A stretch of DNA of 64,000 nucleotides from Desmodus rotundus (GCF_022682495.2 NC_071399.1:54552873-54616872); one strand, 5' to 3'. Shown: positions 10,935-22,139, counted from the first letter of the stretch. Translations and numbers: made by a program. Notes: generated by a model from the letters alone, not told the origin.

Positions 10935-11315
10935 AGTCTTTAAGGGCTGCCATAATAAAATATAGACTGGGTGGCTTTAACATCAAAAATTATTTATTCT
11001 TCATACTTCTGGATGTTGGAAGTCCAAAATCAAGGTGCCAGCAGGGTTGTATTCTCCTGAGGCCTCTCTCCTGGGCTTATAGCTGGTTGCTTTCTTTTTA
11101 TGTCCTCACATGACCTTTTCTTTGTGAATTCCTGGTGTCTCTTCCTCTTCTTCTGAGGACACCAGCCCTGTTGGATTAGGGCTCCAACATTATGACCTCA
11201 TTGAATCTTAATTACGCCCTTAAAGACTCTATTTCTAAATGCAATCATGTTGGGAGGTAAGGGCTCAGCATATGAATTTGGGGGAAAACAATCAATCCAC
11301 AATAGGGCTCAAGTC
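10935..11315 (-). mobile_element. MLT1-like LTR of the MaLR element
   Basis: On the plus strand it reads 'gactgggtggctttaacatc', then 'ttggaagtccaaaatcaagg', 'gacaccagccctgttggatt' and 'tatgaatttgggggaaaaca'. This is the reverse complement of an MLT1-type LTR. It directly adjoins the MaLR internal sequence at lower coordinates, so it is the 5' LTR of a minus-strand element. The similar LTR at 41986-42355 belongs to the same group. Confidence 0.7.
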
Positions 11316-11319
11316 ACAG

Positions 11320-11970
11320 TTTTTTTTCCATATGGCTATCCAATGGACCCAGCACCGTGTATGAAGAGATACATCTTTCCCTACTGAATTACAGTTTTGC
11401 CATTGTTATTGATTAGCTGACCATGTATATGTATGTCTGTTTCTGACATCTCTGTTATGTTCCAAGAGTCAGTTTTTCTATTTCTGCATCATACCACCCT
11501 GACACTATTATAGGTATTGATATATGGTGGGATAAGACCCCAGCTTTGTTCTTCTAGCTTACTCTGTTTATTTTTGACTTTTTATTTTCATAAGGAAAAT
11601 CAGTAATTTTTGTAAAAGTACTGGCTTGAATTTTTATTTTGATTGCACTGAATCCATAGGTCCTTTAAAATTCTCTCATTCAGTGTAGAAGTCTTACACA
11701 TTTTTTAGATTTAATTCTAATAATTTGATGTACTTTGCTGCTATTGTAAAATATCTTTTTATATCTTTTTTATTTTTATAAGATATTTTTGTTAGATTTA
11801 TGGATCCACATTAGCGACTATTTTCTTTCAACACTTAGAAATGCTGTTATCTTCCAAATGTCATTTTATTTTTGAAAAGTCAGTGTCAGTCTTATTGTTG
11901 CTCCTTTGAAAATAATGTGTCATATTTTATGTAACTGGTTTTCAGAGTTTTCTTTTTGTTTTTCAATCAC
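11320..11970 (-). repeat. Ancient L1M ORF2 fragment
   Basis: The order 'ccatatggctatccaatgga', 'attgattagctgaccatgta' and 'gattgcactgaatccatagg' follows the ORF2 region of L1 on the antisense strand. It corresponds to about 17580-17960 of the intact copy, though much more diverged. It is not coding. Confidence 0.65.
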
Positions 11971-11974
11971 TGTA

Positions 11975-12640
11975 CTATGTAAGCTAGCCTCCAAAGTTGT
12001 CTCTCTAATGAATCATGCCTCCTCGTGCTTTTGCCCTCGTATTGTCTTTCCCCTTTAATCTAGGATAGCCCCCGACTCACTTTGACCAGTAGAGTATATC
12101 AGCTTCCTCACTGTGTGACATCTGAGGTTCAGGCATCAGTCTTGGTGCTTACCTGGGCTTTTGGAACACTCACTCTTGAGATGTGCCCTTTGAGAAGCTT
12201 ACTGTTAAGAGGTGCAATATCTCTGAGACCACTATGCTATAAGACAATCAAGCCCCATGGAGAAGTCCTGAAAATCTTGAAAGGTATTTCCAGTGGAGAG
12301 AAAAAAGGGTGAGGGAGAGAGAGAGCTGGATAGAGAGGGAGGAAGGAAAAGAGGGAAGGAGGGAGGAGAAAAGAGGGAGGGAGAGAGAGAGATAGAGAGA
12401 AAGGATGAGAATATATGTGTGATGCCAGGTATACCAGTGAATAAGCCATTTGGGAGTGTAGCCTAGTCCAGCTTTCACATGACTACAATCCTGCCACTCT
12501 ATGACTGCAACTGTGAGAGCATGACCTGTGTAGCTAAAGGCAATCCATCCACAGTACTATGAGAGCTAAGAATAACTTATTTTAAGACACAAAGTTATGG
12601 CATGGTTAGTTACACAGAAGCAGATAAATGAAATAGAAAA
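11975..12640 (+). mobile_element. MaLR-type LTR (MLT1-like), with GA expansion
   Basis: The order of segments fits an MLT1-type LTR on the plus strand: 'agcctccaaagttgtctctc', 'actttgaccagtagagtata', 'caagccccatggagaagtcc', then a polyadenylation-side end 'tattttaagacacaaagtta' and 'ggttagttacacagaagcag'. A purine repeat of about 115 bp has grown inside it. Confidence 0.5.
12298..12412. repeat. GA/GGA-rich purine repeat
   Basis: About 115 bp are nearly pure purine on the plus strand, with gaga, ggga and ggaa units. It lies inside the MLT1-like LTR. Two overlapping Ser/Leu/Pro-rich minus-strand frames are composition artefacts. Confidence 0.9.
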
Positions 12641-13960
12641 TAATACCTAGAAGTAGGATATGGTTGAAACAAAACCTTAAAACATGTGGCACCAGCTTTG
12701 GGGCCAGGAAGAAAGAAGAGGCTGGAATTGTTGATGAAACTGGAAGGACAGTGGGAAGGCTATTAGTAGAGGCTGGAAGAAAAGTAATCCATGTGATATG
12801 GTAGGAGAAAATGTAGATAACTAATTTGACTGAGATAACATGGACCATAGAAGTGTACCTAATGAAAAAGTAAACCTGTGTAAAGAGATTTTCAGAAAAA
12901 TGTCAAAAGTGCTAATTGGTTATTTTTAGCCATGTATGATTAAAGTATTATACAAGAGAGAGAAAAAGAGAGAGGTGCTAAAAATGAACTTTTTCAGTTT
13001 GATGCTGAAATTAGAGAAAATACAAAGGATCCAGAGCTTACTGAGTGTAAAAATAAAACTGTATGTTATTCCCAGCCTTTCCATATTGCAAAGGCTCTCA
13101 TTATAAGATCTGATCTCAAGATAAAGATTATCTCAAGGGTGCCGCTGTAAGACACATTGTTAAGATTTCAGAAAGATTTAAGAGCATGCCTTAGAATTAG
13201 ATAATTTTTTTTTCTGAGAATCTTAAGGATGTTATTCTTTAGCACTCTGACTTTCAGTGCAAGGCAGACTGGGGCCTATATCAAAAAGATTTCTGAGTGG
13301 AGCTTTTGTCTAATGAAGTGAATCCCACTATTATTTATAGGAAGCCCAGACATCTTTAAGAGAATTGTATTGAAAGAAGCATCATAATCTTGGACTAAAA
13401 AGCATGGAGTTAGTTCACAATGAAAAGAGACTCTGGATCACTAATCTTATGTGGCAGGAAGCAGACTGAGACAGCTATTTAGCTGCAAACCTGGGCCATT
13501 TCTTGTGGAGAAAGAAGTTTGGAATTAATAACCAAGAGGGATCGGATAAAATTCCAAAGGGTGGAAACAAAAACCTTAGAAAACAATTCCCAGAATGGAG
13601 TCCTAATCAAGAAACCCAAAACATATGTCCCAATGGATTTCAGAATTGCTTTGACCAGTAACTGCTATGTGTCTTGTCCCCTTAGGTCCTCCATCCCAAC
13701 CCTCTGGCCCCCACTTATGAATGACAGTGTTCATCACAGTTATAATACCCTGCTATTAGGATTGTATGTTGAGGGTGTGTGGTGCAGATAATTTGTATCT
13801 TTAGTTAGCAGGTCTTCAGATGGAGAAAAACTGTATTCAGGGGGTTGCACAGGAAGATTTACACTTGACAAGCTTTATCTAAATTTGGGTCTGATTTAAA
13901 ATCTGTTTTATGCTTGGCTTAATCTTCTTAACATGGGAAACTTAAACATAAGAAATATTT
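12641..13960 (+). mobile_element. Probable MaLR internal remnant
   Basis: It directly follows the 3' end of the plus-strand MLT1-like LTR and has no other assignment. Its text ('ggcaccagctttggggccag', 'agactgagacagctatttag') is compatible with MaLR internal sequence, but I cannot align it firmly. The 90-codon frame at 13519-13791 has no recognisable domain and stops flank it. No second LTR is visible downstream. Confidence 0.35.
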
Positions 13961-14015
13961 TATGGAAAACATGACACAAAATGTTGGCTTTCTTCCCTAT
14001 ACTTACTTCTTTTTT

Positions 14016-14250
14016 GTCCAAGATCTTTTTAAAATGTTTTTTAATTTATTTTTAGAGAGAGGGTAAGGGAGGGAGAAAGAGAGGGAGAGAAACAGAAATA
14101 TGTGTTTGCATTTTGTGTGCTCCCCACTGGAGACCTGGCCCACAACCCAGGCATGTGCCCTGACTGGGAATTGAACTGGTGACGCTTTGGTTCAAAGGCT
14201 AGCACTCAGTCCACTGAGCCACACCAGCCAGGATCTTTGTACAAGATCTT
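14016..14250 (-). mobile_element. Ves-type bat SINE
   Basis: The plus strand shows an AT-rich 3' end ('taatttatttttagagagag'), a GA-rich stretch, 'ccacaacccaggcatgtgcc' and the head end 'ccactgagccacaccagcca'. The head is the reverse complement of a tRNA-like SINE head with its Pol III A and B boxes. An imperfect duplication gtYcaagatctt-type flanks it (14016-14027 and 14239-14250, one mismatch). SINEs of this layout mark bats. Confidence 0.85.
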
Positions 14251-14839
14251 GTTGTGGCTGCTTCAGTGCTTTTTTTTTTTTTAATGTCTACAAACAGATG
14301 TTTTTTGCATTTTATCTATTTTATAATTGTTCTTAGTAACAAGGTGGTTCTGATGCAAGCTACTCTACCATAATTCAAGAAGTCCAATTCTTTCATGAGG
14401 ATGCTTTTTGAGAATATTTTTCACTTACACAGTGCTATCTTTTAAAGGATCCAAAGAAGAATTACTCTCTAGCCTTGGTTCCTAGAAGATTGCTTCTTCA
14501 AATCACCTAGTGCATTTTTTTCAAACAGACAAAATGAATTGTGTAATTATGTTCTCAGTTTTCTATTTATTTTTTATTTCTAACAAAATTATTAAATCTT
14601 ATTAGAATCACTTTTTTCTTGGGGTGAAGAAGTTCTAACATGGCCTTTTCATTTATTTGCTTACTATATTTTATGTATAATCTTTTAAAAATTTATTTGG
14701 AAATAAGGTAGAATGTGAATTAAGAAATAATGATAAATTTTTATTTTTGGAAATTTGGAAGTCAGTAAAAAGCTTGGCAATTACAGAGAACTCTTCTTCT
14801 TTTTTTATATTTGTTCATCCTCTCCTGTGGATATGTTTT

Positions 14840-15033
14840 CACTGATTTGAAAGAGAGTGAGAGAGAGAACCATTGATGTGAAAGAATAACATCAATTGAT
14901 TGCCTCCTGACCAGGGATTGGACCCGCAACCTAGAATTCAAGTCCTGGCCAGGAATTGAAACTACAAACTTTTGGAGTATGGGATGATGCTATGGGATGA
15001 CACTCCAAACAACTGAGCCACTCAGCTAGGGCC
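14840..15033 (-). mobile_element. Older bat tRNA-derived SINE
   Basis: The order is a GA-rich stretch, then 'cattgatgtgaaagaataac', 'ggattggacccgcaaccta', 'tatgggatgatgc' and the head 'aactgagccactcagctagg'. The layout equals the SINE at 33917-34170, but it is more decayed. A short internal reduplication of 'tatgggatga' is present. Confidence 0.7.
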
Positions 15034-15039
15034 AGAGGA

Positions 15040-16117
15040 GTCTTTCTTACAGGTTAACCAGTGTGTCAAAGTTGATATTTATGTAAACATGAGAAATCTT
15101 TTAAATAAAATGAGGGTAACATTGGTCAAATCCTTTGATGAACAACCTAAACTACTTCCTAAGTGCAAAGTATTCATCCATGGGAGATGAATAAACCTGG
15201 GTTTTTGGTTAATAAATTACTTCTTTCCAGACACTGAAAGACTTCACTGATGCCCTGGAAAATACCACTTAAATATGAGGGAGAGACAATTTATTGACAG
15301 AAGGGAAGTTTGTGCTACCTCTGGTACTCTACTGTTTTAAGTTTTTGACAACCAGGCTGTGCTAGTTCAAATGCAATCAACTTCAGTGTAAACAGAGTGA
15401 GAGCAGGTTGTTGCTTAATTCAGTTTATTTGTCTAATAGAGTCCTATGCATAGTAGCTTACAGAGCATGTTCATTTCAAAATTTAATCCATGGAATCTGT
15501 ATCTGATAAGTGTAAAATATCAAAATATGCCAGCAGGAACTTCCTTCAGGCCTCCATTCCTCCTTTTTTTTCCTCTTCATTCCCTTTACTCATTTTGCAT
15601 CATTCTGTTACTTATTACAAATAAACAAGTCAGCAACCACAGTATTTCTGTTGTTGAGTCACTGGCAGGGGCAATAATGAAATATTTAACAACTGTATGG
15701 CATAAATACCAATCAATCAGAACAGCTGCCTGATCAATCAGAAAAGGGGCCAGCCATGAAAAACCAGACATGGCTGCACCTGTGCAGAGCAGCAATGCCA
15801 GCTCTGGTTATGGCTAGTTTTTTTTTTTTTCTTTCAGAGAAAAAATAAGAAATTTAAGAAGCTAAAACTCAATTCTTTTAATCCCATAGTCTGATGCCTA
15901 CTTGATCATATCAATGTTGTCATGGAATAAACTATACTTTGTCTTAGAAGTTTTATTTTTTTCTCTTACAAGGTGTTTGAAACAAAAACTGCCGTAAGTA
16001 AAGCTTTTCTTAGCATAATTATCTCCTTTCAAGTTAAAGAAGAATTTAGAAAGAAAACTTTTCATCTTATCACACTTATTTGTTTGGGTTTTTTTTTTAA
16101 TGAAGTCCCCAGGATAA
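15040..16117. other. Non-coding DNA, no feature recognised
   Basis: No gene or confident repeat. The frame 15446-15733 and its antisense have no domain-like content. A short T-tract lies at about 15819-15830. Confidence 0.4.
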
Positions 16118-16126
16118 TGAACTGGT

Positions 16127-16133
<7 letters not shown>

Positions 16134-16171
<38 letters not shown>

Positions 16172-16227
16172 CTTTTTCAAGATTGTTTATTCTGACTCCA
16201 TAGGAATTTGAAGATCAACTTTTTATT

Positions 16228-16268
<41 letters not shown>

Positions 16269-16335
16269 TGGTAGCAGTATTTTTTTTTTTTTTTTTTCCG
16301 TGCAAACTTTTCTTTTTTTTTTTTTTTTTTTTTTT
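16134..16335 (-). repeat. Multi-part A tail with three non-A segments
   Basis: Reading outward from the L1 body on the plus strand there are T-runs at 16313-16335 (23), 16281-16297 (17), 16230-16267 (38) and 16131-16171. They are separated by non-T segments at 16298-16312 (15 bp), 16268-16279 (12 bp) and 16172-16229 (58 bp). The 58-bp segment holds AATAAA on the sense strand at 16191-16186, about 15 bases before the final A-run. The outer edge is the target-site duplication, so all segments arrived with the L1. This is what serial short 3' transduction would leave. Confidence 0.85.
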
Positions 16336-16592
16336 AAATTTATTTATTGTTATTTAATTACAGTTGTATGCCTTTTCCCCCATCCCTTCACCCCACCCCA
16401 GGTGAACCCACTTCCCTCCCCCCTCTCCACCCTCCCCCTTGGATTTGTTCATGTGTCCTTTATAGTAGTTCCTGTAATCCCCTCTACCTACTGTCCCCGC
16501 CCCCACCCCCCCACCCCCGCCCTTGCTATTGTTACATTGTTCTTAACTTCAATGTCTCTGGTTATATTTTGTTTGCTTTTTCCTTCTATTGC
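16336..16592 (-). other. L1 3'UTR with polyadenylation signals
   Basis: This is the 257-bp region between the ORF2 stop and the first A-run. On the sense strand it is G-rich in the middle and ends with two overlapping AATAAA signals (16348-16343 and 16344-16339), a few bases before the first A-run. Diverged relatives of this 3'UTR are found at 9690-9950 and 45600-45741. Confidence 0.9.
16495..16522 (-). other. G-quadruplex motif in L1 3'UTR
   Basis: The plus strand has C-runs of 4, 5, 7, 5 and 3 separated by single bases, so the L1 sense strand has five G-runs with one-base loops. G-quadruplex-forming 3'UTRs are a recurrent feature of mammalian L1s. Confidence 0.85.
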
Positions 16593-19500
16593 TTATGTTC
16601 CAGTTAAAGGTGAGATCATATGGTATTTGTCCCTCACTTCCTGGCTTATTTCACTTAGCATAATGCTCTCCAGTTTCATCCATGCTGTTGCAAAGGGTAT
16701 AAGCTCCTTCTTTCTCTCTGCTGCGTAGAATTCCATTGTGTAAATATACCATAGTTTTTGGATCCACTCGTTTGCTGATGGGCACTTCGGTTGCTTCCAG
16801 TATTTGGCTATTGTAAATTGTGCTGCTATGAACATTGGGGTGCACAGATTCTTTTGGATTGGTGTTTCAGTGTTCTTAGGGTATAATCCCAGCAGCGGAA
16901 TTGCTGGGTCAAAGGGCAGTTCCATTTTTAGTTTTCTGAGGAAATTCCATATTGTTTTCCACAGTGGCCTCACCAGTCTGCATTCCCACCAACAGTGCAC
17001 TAGGGTTCCCTTTTCTCCGCATCCTCTCCAACATTTGTTTGTGGATTTGTTTATGTTGGCCATTCTGACTGGTGTGAGATGATACCTCATTGTGGTTTTA
17101 ATTTGCATCTCTCTGATGGCTAGTGATGCTGAGCATCTTTTCATATGTCTCTGGGCCTTCTGTATGTCTTCCTTGGAGAAGTGTCTGTTCAAGTCCTTTG
17201 CCCATTTTTTAATTGGGTTGTTTGTCTTCCTGGAGTGGAGTCGTGTGAGTTCTTTATATATTTTGGAGATCAGGCCCTTGTCTGAGGTATCATTGGCAAA
17301 TATGCTTTCCCATATTGTTGGTTCTCTTTGTAATTTGGTGCTGTTTTCTTTAGCCATGCAGAAGCTTTTTATTTTGATGAGGTCCCATTTGTTTATTCTT
17401 TCCTTTATGTCCCTTGCTTTAGGGGATGTGTCTGTGAGGATGTTGCTGCGTGGAATGTCTGAGATTTTCCTGCCAATGTTTTCTTCAAGGACTTTTATGG
17501 TGTTACGGCTTATATTTAAGTCTTTTATCCATCTTGAGTTTATTTTCGTGTATGGCGTAAGTTGGTGATCGAGTTTCATTTTTTTGCACGTAGCTGTCCA
17601 GATCTCCCAACACCATCTGTTGAAGAGACTGTTTTTGCTCCATTTTATGCTCCTGCCTCCTTTGTCAAATATTAATTGATCGTATAGATTTGAGTTTATT
17701 TCTGGGCTCTCTATTCTGTTCCATTGGTCTATGAGCCTGTTTTTATGCCAGTACCAGGCTGTTTTGATTACCGTTGCCTTGTAATACAGTTTGATATCAG
17801 GTATTGTGATACCTCCTGCTTTGTCCTTCTTTCTCAAAATTGCTGCTGCTATTCGAGGTCGTTTATGGTTCCATATGAATTTCTGTAATGTTTGTTCTAT
17901 ATCTGTGAAATATGTCATGGGTACTCTAATAGGGATTGCATTGAATCTATAAATTGCTTTGGGTAGTATGGCCATTTTGATGATGTTAATTCTTCCAATC
18001 CATGAACATGGTACATGCTTCCATTTGTTTGTATCTTCCTTAATTTCTTTCTTCAGTGTTGTGTAGTTTTCTGAGTACAGGTCTTTTACCTCCTTGGTTA
18101 GGTTTATTCCTAGGTACTTTATTTTTCTTGTTGCTATATCGAATGGGATTTTTTTCCTGATTTGTGTTTCTGCAGTTTCGTTGTTGGTGTACAGGAATGC
18201 CTTTGATTTCTGGGTATTGACTCTGTATCCAGCTATTTTGCCAAATTCATTTATTAGGTCGAGTAGTTTTTGAGTGGAGTCTATAGGGTTTTCCATGTAC
18301 ACTATCATGTCGTCTGCAAACAGTGACAGTTTCATTTCCTCCTTTCCAATTTGGATGCCTTTTATTGCTTTTTCTTGTCTGATTGCTGTGGCTAGGACTT
18401 CCAATACTATGTTGAATAGGAGTGGTGAGAGAGGGCATCCTTGTCTTGTTCCTGATCTTAGTGGGAAAGCTCTAAGTTTTTGTCCATTGAATGTGATGCT
18501 GGCTGTAGGTCTCTCATATATGGCCTTAATTATGTTGAGGACTGCTCCCTTTATTCCCACTTGGCTGAGTGTTTTTATCAGAAATGGGTGCTGTATCTTA
18601 TCGAATGCTTTTTCCGCATCTATTGATATGATCATGTGATTTTTGTCTTTGCTGTTGTTGATGTGATGTATTATGTTTATTGATTTGCGAATATTGTACC
18701 ATCCTTGCATCCCTGGGATGAATCCCACTTGGTCATGGTGGATGATCTTTTTAATATATTGCTGGATGCGGTTTGCTAATATTTTGTTGAGAATTTTAGC
18801 GTCTATGTTCATCAGCGATATTGGCCTGAAGTTTTCTTTCTTCGTTGTGTCTTTATCTGGTTTTGGGATTAGGATGATGTTGGCTTCATAAAAAGAGTTT
18901 GGGAGTCTTCCATCAGTTTGGATTTTTTCGAATAGTCTGTGAAGGATAGGGGTTAGTTCTTCCTTAAATGCTTTGTAGAAATCTCCTGTGAAACCATCTG
19001 GTCCAGGGCTTTTGTGTGATGGGAGTTTCTTGATGACTGCTTCAATTTCCTTTGCTGATATTGGTCTGTTCAGGTTTTCTGCTTCTTCTTCAGTCAGTTT
19101 TGGAAGATTATATTTTTCTAGAAATGTGTCCATTTCATCTAGGTTTTCAAATTTCTTAGCATATAGGTCTTCATAGTAATTTCTTACGATCCTTTGTATT
19201 TCTGTGGTATCAGTTGTAATCTCTCCACTTTCATTTCTAATTCTGTTTATTTGGATCCTCTCTCTTTTCTTCTTGATAAGCCTACTTAAAGGCTTGTCGA
19301 TTTTGTTTATCTTTTCAAAGAACCAGCTTCTGGATTCATTGATCCTTACAATTGTGCTTTTAGTCTCTATGTCATTTAGTTCTGCTCTGATCTTGGTTAT
19401 TTCCTTCCTTCTGCTTGCTCTGGGCTGTCTTTGTTGTTGTTCCTCCAGTTCTTGTAGGCGTAGGGTTAGGTTGTTTGTGTGAACTGTTTCTAACTTCTTA

Positions 19501-20414
19501 AGGTAGGCCTGTATTGCTATGAACTTCCCTCTCAGGACTGCCTTAGCTGTGTCCCATAGGTTTTGGGTTGTTGTGAGTTCGTTTTCATTTGTTTCCAGGA
19601 AGTTTTTGATTTCTTCCCTAATCTCGTTCTTGACCCATTCATTGTTTAATAGCATGCTATTCAGTCTCCATGATTTTGAGTGTTTTGGGTTTTTACCCTT
19701 GGGGTTGGTTTCTAGTTTCAGACCCTTGTGGTCAGAGAAGATGCTTGATATGATTTCAATTTTCTTGAATTTGTTGAGGGTTGCTTTGTGTCCTATCATG
19801 TGGTCTATCTTTGAAAAAGATCCATGGACACTTGAAAAGAATGTGTATTTTGCTTCTTTGGGATGAAAAGCTCTGTATATATCAGTTAAGTCCATTTCCT
19901 CTAGGGTATTGTTAAGTGACACAATATCTTTGTTAATCTTTTGTTTGGAAGACCTGTCCATTTTTGATAGTGGGGTGTTAAAATCCCCTACTATAATTGT
20001 GTTGCTGTCAATATCTTTCTTGAAATCCTCCAAGATTTTCTTTATGTATTTGGGTGCTCCTATGTTGGGTGCATATATATTTATAATGTTTATGTCTTCT
20101 TGGTGGATTCTTCCTTTGAGTATTATGAAGTGACCTTCTGGGTCTCTCTTTATGGCCCTTCTTTGGAAGTCTATTTTGTCTGATATGAGTATTGCTACCC
20201 CTGCTTTTTTTTCCTGTCCGTTTGCTTGGAAAATTTGTTTCCAGCCCTTCACTTTCAGTCTGTGTGAGTCTTTTGTCCTGAGATGGGTTTCTTGTAGGCA
20301 GCATATGTGTGGGTCATGTTTTCTTATCCATTCAGCTGTTCTATGTCTTTTGATTGGAGCATTTAATCCATTTACATTTAAGGTTATTATCGATAGGTAG
20401 TTATTCATTGCCAT
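16593..20414 (-). CDS. LINE-1 ORF2p: endonuclease / reverse transcriptase, intact
   Basis: A 1273-residue protein, the usual full length for L1 ORF2p. It nicks target DNA and reverse-transcribes L1 RNA from the nick. The N-terminal APE-type endonuclease (about 1-240) shows 'TLNVNGLN' (N13), 'QETHL' (E42), 'GDFNTPL' (D144, N146) and 'SDH' (D228, H229). The reverse transcriptase (about 490-780) shows 'SIDAEKAFD' (D599), '[14 protein letters not shown]' and the catalytic 'FADD' (D701, D702). The C-terminal cysteine motif is C1128, C1132, H1140, C1145. The start is the first ATG after the 46-bp spacer from ORF1. Translation probably depends on reinitiation after ORF1. No stop, frameshift or missing key residue is seen. 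Plus-strand frames over this interval are antisense shadows. Confidence 0.97.
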   Translation of the reverse strand: MAMNNYLSIITLNVNGLNAPIKRHRTAEWIRKHDPHICCLQETHLRTKDSHRLKVKGWKQIFQANGQEKKAGVAILISDKIDFQRRAIKRDPEGHFIILKGRIHQEDINIINIYAPNIGAPKYIKKILEDFKKDIDSNTIIVGDFNTPLSKMDRSSKQKINKDIVSLNNTLEEMDLTDIYRAFHPKEAKYTFFSSVHGSFSKIDHMIGHKATLNKFKKIEIISSIFSDHKGLKLETNPKGKNPKHSKSWRLNSMLLNNEWVKNEIREEIKNFLETNENELTTTQNLWDTAKAVLRGKFIAIQAYLKKLETVHTNNLTLRLQELEEQQQRQPRASRRKEITKIRAELNDIETKSTIVRINESRSWFFEKINKIDKPLSRLIKKKRERIQINRIRNESGEITTDTTEIQRIVRNYYEDLYAKKFENLDEMDTFLEKYNLPKLTEEEAENLNRPISAKEIEAVIKKLPSHKSPGPDGFTGDFYKAFKEELTPILHRLFEKIQTDGRLPNSFYEANIILIPKPDKDTTKKENFRPISLMNIDAKILNKILANRIQQYIKKIIHHDQVGFIPGMQGWYNIRKSINIIHHINNSKDKNHMIISIDAEKAFDKIQHPFLIKTLSQVGIKGAVLNIIKAIYERPTASITFNGQKLRAFPLRSGTRQGCPLSPLLFNIVLEVLATAIRQEKAIKGIQIGKEEMKLSLFADDMIVYMENPIDSTQKLLDLINEFGKIAGYRVNTQKSKAFLYTNNETAETQIRKKIPFDIATRKIKYLGINLTKEVKDLYSENYTTLKKEIKEDTNKWKHVPCSWIGRINIIKMAILPKAIYRFNAIPIRVPMTYFTDIEQTLQKFIWNHKRPRIAAAILRKKDKAGGITIPDIKLYYKATVIKTAWYWHKNRLIDQWNRIESPEINSNLYDQLIFDKGGRSIKWSKNSLFNRWCWEIWTATCKKMKLDHQLTPYTKINSRWIKDLNISRNTIKVLEENIGRKISDIPRSNILTDTSPKARDIKERINKWDLIKIKSFCMAKENSTKLQREPTIWESIFANDTSDKGLISKIYKELTRLHSRKTNNPIKKWAKDLNRHFSKEDIQKAQRHMKRCSASLAIREMQIKTTMRYHLTPVRMANINKSTNKCWRGCGEKGTLVHCWWECRLVRPLWKTIWNFLRKLKMELPFDPAIPLLGLYPKNTETPIQKNLCTPMFIAAQFTIAKYWKQPKCPSANEWIQKLWYIYTMEFYAAERKKELIPFATAWMKLESIMLSEISQEVRDKYHMISPLTGT

Positions 20415-20460
20415 TATTTCCTACCTGTGTTCCTCTGTCTTTCTCTTTTCCTTCCTTTCC

Positions 20461-21393
20461 TTAAAGCAGTCCCTTTAGCATCTCTTGCAGAGCTGGTTTG
20501 GTGGAGCTGTATTCTTTTAGCCTTCTTTTGTCTGGGAAGCTCTTTATTTGGTCTTCTATCTTGATTGAGAGCCTTGCTGGGTAAAGTAGTCTTGGTTGGA
20601 GGCCTCTGGTTCTCATTACTTGGAATATTTTTTGCCATTCTCTTCTGGCTTGGAGCGTTTCCATTGAGAAGTCAGTTGCTAACCTTATTGGGGCTCCCTT
20701 GTATGTTACTTCCTTTTTCTCCCTTGCTGCCTTTAAGATCCTCTCTTTGTCTTGGAAATTTGCCATTTTAATTATGATGTGTCTTGCAGTGGGTCTCTTT
20801 GGGTTCCTCTTGTTTGGGACTCTCTGTGATTCCTGGATTTGGGTGACTTTTTCTCTCCTCAGATTAGGGAAATTTTCCATCATTACTTTTTCAAACAGGT
20901 TTTCTATCCCTTGCTCTTCTTCTTCTCCTTCTGGTATTCCTATTATACGGATGTTGTTACGTTTCATGTTGTCCTGCATTTCCCTTATTGCCTCTTCATT
21001 CTTTCTGAGCCTCTTTTCCTTTTCTTGTTCCTTCTGGGTGTTTTTTTCTACTTTATCCTCCAGCTCGCTGATCCGATCCTCTGCTTCATCAAGTCTGCTT
21101 TTAATTCCTTCTACTGTGTTCTTCAATTCAGAAATTGTATTCTTCATTTCCTCTTGGCTCTTGTTGATATTTTCTATTTCCTTTTTCATGTTGATATAGT
21201 TTGCAGTGAGTTCATTGTAGTTTCCTTGTAGTTTCTGGTAGTTCTCTTTGAGCTCAGAGAGCTCAGTGAGCTTCCTGATGACCATTGCTTTGAACTCAGT
21301 ATCTGATAGTTGACTTGCCTCTTTTTCGGTTAGTATTCTTTCTGAAACTTCCTCCTTTCCTTTCATTTGGGAATTGTTTCTTTGTCTTCCCAT
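20461..21393 (-). CDS. LINE-1 ORF1p: RNA-binding chaperone, intact
   Basis: A 310-residue protein, slightly shorter than the human L1 counterpart. ORF1p trimerises through a coiled coil, coats its own RNA and acts as a nucleic-acid chaperone. Residues about 40-140 are a Glu/Lys/Leu/Asn heptad-rich coiled coil. 'RNNIRIIGIPEGEEEE' at about 145-160 opens the RRM-like domain. The C-terminal domain (about 205-310) carries 'RHIIIKMANFQDKERILKAA' and 'PRLLYPARLS'. The start ATG at 21393-21391 begins MGRQRNN, in line with L1 ORF1 starts. The frame is unbroken. The same C-terminal pattern is seen in the two HAL1-like copies. Confidence 0.96.
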   Translation of the reverse strand: MGRQRNNSQMKGKEEVSERILTEKEASQLSDTEFKAMVIRKLTELSELKENYQKLQGNYNELTANYINMKKEIENINKSQEEMKNTISELKNTVEGIKSRLDEAEDRISELEDKVEKNTQKEQEKEKRLRKNEEAIREMQDNMKRNNIRIIGIPEGEEEEQGIENLFEKVMMENFPNLRREKVTQIQESQRVPNKRNPKRPTARHIIIKMANFQDKERILKAAREKKEVTYKGAPIRLATDFSMETLQARREWQKIFQVMRTRGLQPRLLYPARLSIKIEDQIKSFPDKRRLKEYSSTKPALQEMLKGLL

Positions 21394-21615
21394 TGTTTGT
21401 GAGGCTCTTCTTGTTGGCCTCTGCTTCTTAAATTGCTTTGTTCTGAATCCCTGGGTTTATGATATGAACTTCTATGGTAGAATGCCAATGGGATTCGGTG
21501 GTGCTGTCTCCTTACTCTCCTGTGCTCACTGGTCTTGAGCTGACGTTTATGTGTTTAACACGGTCTAACTCTAGTCTTTTCAGCACTCCAGGTTTTGTTG
21601 TCGCACCTGTGGGAA

Positions 21616-21918
21616 AAATAGAAAGGGGGGGAGAAAGAAAAGGAAAAAACAAACAAACAAACAAACAAACAAAAAAAACCAAAGATGGGAAGGAGGGAAA
21701 AAGGAAATAGGAAAGGAGGAAAGGGAGGAAGGAGGGAAGAAGGATTAAAGAAAGATCGGAGGCAAGATAAGAAGGAATTTTAACAAAAATTAAAACATAG
21801 AAATAGATAAAAGAAGGGAGGAAGAAGACATAAAAATGGTAAAGGATGGGAGGAAGAAGGAATGAAAGAAAAAAAAGAGAGAGAGAGGAAGAAGGAGTTC
21901 AGGGGGAAAGGAAAAGGG

Positions 21919-21955
<37 letters not shown>

Positions 21956-21970
21956 GAAAAAAAAAAAAAA
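21616..21970. repeat. Polypurine / poly-A tract within L1 5'UTR
   Basis: About 350 bp are nearly all purine on the plus strand. They include (aaac)n at about 21645-21670, GGAA-rich units, a 34-bp A-run at 21919-21952 and a 14-bp A-run at 21957-21970. On the L1 sense strand this is a long U/C-rich stretch just upstream of ORF1. Confidence 0.9.
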
Positions 21971-22139
21971 TCTTCTGTTGGCTTTAAACCGTTCAGGTTA
22001 TTTCTGCTGTTGTCCTGTCTGTGCAACGGGAGGCGGTGGTTGGAAGGATTGGTTTCACTTTTCTTCCTTCCTGGGTCACACTCTTCACTGTTTTGTAGGT
22101 GTGGTCCCTGGCAGGCAATCAGGCCGTTGATCAGCCAAT

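Noticed and set aside
17092..21231. Many plus-strand frames of 60-166 codons across the L1
   Set aside because: They lie antisense to ORF1 and ORF2. Their Phe/Leu/Ser-rich content is the expected shadow of A-rich L1 coding sequence.
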